From: Richelia sp. UBA3308
GTDB taxonomy: Bacteria; Cyanobacteriota; Cyanobacteriia; Cyanobacteriales; Nostocaceae
DNA length: 34,075 nt
Assembly: GCA_002361335.1 (NCBI GenBank)
Contig: DESS01000288.1
Span: 22,389-56,463, forward strand
Reading direction: 5' to 3'
Shown here: positions 32,709 through 34,075 of the stretch, piece after piece
Position numbering within the stretch: position 1 is the stretch's first letter
Layout of the letters: every line of letters starts with the position of its first letter
Translations under genes and position numbers: made by a program
The notes under the pieces: generated by a model
What the model saw: only the letters and a program-made list of their open reading frames with translations
The model's database searches: none
What the model was told of the DNA's origin: nothing

Positions 32709-33481
32709 TTTTTGCCTCCCTGAGCCGATCATAAAGTCATACATAAAGTAAACCGGATTCCTTTATTTATATAATTACCTAGTGGTAGAGCAAGCAACTT
32801 ATGCAGGGTTGGGTTAATAATGAGAAAAAAATTTTTTCTGCTGCTGCTTCCCGAGCCTGCCCCAAACCCAAATTTTGGCTTGGTGAAATACTAGCAAATA
32901 TCTTTATTTATTTGCTTTCAGGCTTTTAAATAGACAAGAAAACCAATTTATAAATGATTTCTATGTCCAAATTCAATTTGTCCTTTGTATTTATAGGATT
33001 TTGACTGCATACTCTCTATGTAGCTCTACTTACTTTATCACCATCAAAATTCGCGAAATTCTGCAGTTATTTACAAAACTTCATACTATGATGTGATTGG
33101 GTAGAAATTTGATTTTAAGCAAGAGAAAATTTGTAAGGTTTTAACCGAATGAGTTAATTTTGCTGTTAAATCTTTTCATTACTAGGTAACAAATAATACT
33201 CTTTTTTTTTAATAACCCGAAGTCGAGAAAGGTGAGTACCAGTGCAAAACCTTAGGTTTGCTTACGTTTTACTCCGTTTACTGGCAACGACATTTGCCTA
33301 AGTGATTACGGATAATAAGTATTATTTATTATACTATGCGTACACAAGGTGTACCCCACCTTAAAGTTTTGGGTAAGCACTAAAATATAAAGTTTTGTAA
33401 AGAAAAAATCGAGTTTTGCGTAAAACTCCCATATTCAAGCCATATGTAAATATAGAGGGAAAGCAAACTTTTAGAGCGGCT
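32709..33481. other. AT-rich spacer, no gene seen
   Basis: Between the response regulator and the short ORF at 33482. The left end must contain the promoter of the regulator. I find no convincing promoter, RNA gene or palindrome apart from weak short stems near 33245-33262. An open frame from a TTG at 33416 is an unlikely extension of the next gene. Confidence 0.4.
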
Positions 33482-33712
33482 ATGAATCTAACCTCGATTG
33501 ATAAAACAGATGTTTTGCTTGAAAATCTGGCTTCAACAGCAAAGCAATACCCACATTTGTCCGAGCAACGACAACTTGCTCTGACAAAACTTGTTCATAC
33601 TAACCCAAGTTGCGGTTTACTAAATACAAATTTACTATTTAATGCGATCGCCCATCATAAAGTTGTGTTTGCGCTACGCGCAAACACAACTTTAACTAAC
33701 TTAAGAAAGTGA
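33482..33712 (+). CDS. Short hypothetical protein, possibly truncated
   Basis: A 76-residue frame from the ATG at 33482; a TTG at 33416 would add 22 residues. The middle part, AKQYPHLSEQRQLALTKLVH, resembles the N-terminal segment of small cyanobacterial sigma-factor-like proteins with the pattern A..YP..S..R...L..L, but the similarity is faint. The last 20 residues are encoded by a perfect palindrome (33658-33694), so the original C-terminus may have been replaced by repeat DNA. A HIP1 octamer lies at 33644. I cannot assign a function, and it may be a gene remnant. Confidence 0.4.
   Translation: MNLTSIDKTDVLLENLASTAKQYPHLSEQRQLALTKLVHTNPSCGLLNTNLLFNAIAHHKVVFALRANTTLTNLRK
33658..33694. repeat. 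Perfect 17-bp palindrome with 3-base loop
   Basis: 33658-33674 and 33678-33694 are exact inverse complements around the loop tac; the inner part is tttgcgc/gcgcaaa. The stem lies inside the 3' end of the short ORF at 33482 and 18 bases before its stop codon. It resembles palindromic dispersed repeats of cyanobacteria. Confidence 0.9.
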
Positions 33713-33744
33713 ATACTGAATTATATTAAAGCATTATATTTAAC

Positions 33745-34075
33745 TTATTCAATAAATGCTGATTTTAAAGTAAAAGCAAAAATAAATGCTTCTACTTTCA
33801 GTAAAAACCCTTCATAGGTAACAGCATGAATTGATTTTGGGAAAACACAAGTTATGCTACTAAATACAGTTTCAATATAATGTCTAATGTGTTGTTTAAT
33901 ATACTGAATCCAAGGTTTGTCCTTTCGCTTAGAATTCTTTTTACGCATTACTTTCAAAGATATTCCGCTTAATTCCTGCAAAATATCCTCGACAGTATAA
34001 TCAGTATATGCAGCATCACTGTATACTTCACTCCCTGATGGCAGATTCAGTGTTCAGAAGGCAGCTATGTTGGAG
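33745..34075 (-). pseudogene. Partial IS982-family transposase, interrupted
   Basis: The C-terminal part of a transposase runs in from beyond the window edge. It reads TLNLPSGSEVYSDAAYTDYT, MRKKNSKRKDKPWIQYIKQH, RHYIETVFSSITCVFPKSIH and EGFLLKVEAFIFAFTL, typical of IS982 (the Asp in YSDAAY and the Glu in IETVFS belong to the DDE set). In frame at 34054-34056 is a TGA where an amino acid would be expected, so this copy seems inactive. The N-terminus is outside. It marks a mobile-element boundary at the right side of the hem cluster. Confidence 0.85.

Overview
This is chromosomal DNA of a filamentous, probably heterocyst-forming (Nostocales-type) cyanobacterium. It contains apcF, an apcF-glnA-gifA neighbourhood that I remember from Anabaena/Nostoc, two NtcA boxes of the form GTA-N8-TAC, several HIP1 octamers (gcgatcgc, for example near 6078, 15449, 22434, 28697 and 30890), a DevBCA-type exporter and many short palindromic or tandem repeats in AT-rich spacers.

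Left part (1-4690): the end of an integrated element. A tRNA-Phe(GAA) gene on the minus strand is followed, just beyond its 3' end, by a tyrosine integrase. Further left lie a higBA-like toxin-antitoxin pair whose toxin is broken by a one-base frameshift, a small HTH (excisionase/AlpA-like) gene with a palindrome upstream, a gene of unknown function, and a membrane protein that looks like a conjugative pilin precursor. Most of the element lies outside the window.

4691-9930: a gene-poor stretch. It holds a decayed IS200/IS605 transposase remnant with a hairpin, an RTX (Ca-binding repeat) protein gene, palindromic repeats and a SAM-dependent methyltransferase gene.

9932-13654: core functions. 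These are gifA (inhibitor of glutamine synthetase), glnA, apcF (phycobilisome core) and a TlyA-type rRNA methyltransferase gene carrying an in-frame low-complexity insertion. gifA and glnA converge and both have NtcA boxes.

13803-32708: the most interesting part, a run of about 19 kb on the minus strand. In transcription order it is: an atypical response regulator with an AraC domain, hemE, hemC, hemB (frameshifted as read), hemF (canonical), a second divergent hemF, a small membrane ORF, a cysteine-rich ATC-hydrolase-like protein, a membrane-anchored FAD oxidase, hemA, a GT1 glycosyltransferase, a cytochrome P450, devB-devC-devA (exporter) and an MFS efflux pump. A nearly complete set of tetrapyrrole genes without hemL or hemD, combined with oxidases, a glycosyltransferase and two export systems, looks like a dedicated biosynthetic gene cluster for a modified, glycosylated and exported tetrapyrrole. 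From memory, a hemABCEF-containing cluster of this kind was proposed for tolyporphins in cyanobacterium HT-58-2 and for some Nostoc and Brasilonema strains. I could not check this, and the product here is an inference.

33482-34075: a short ORF ending in a perfect 17-bp palindrome, and a partial IS982-family transposase with an in-frame stop that runs off the window edge.
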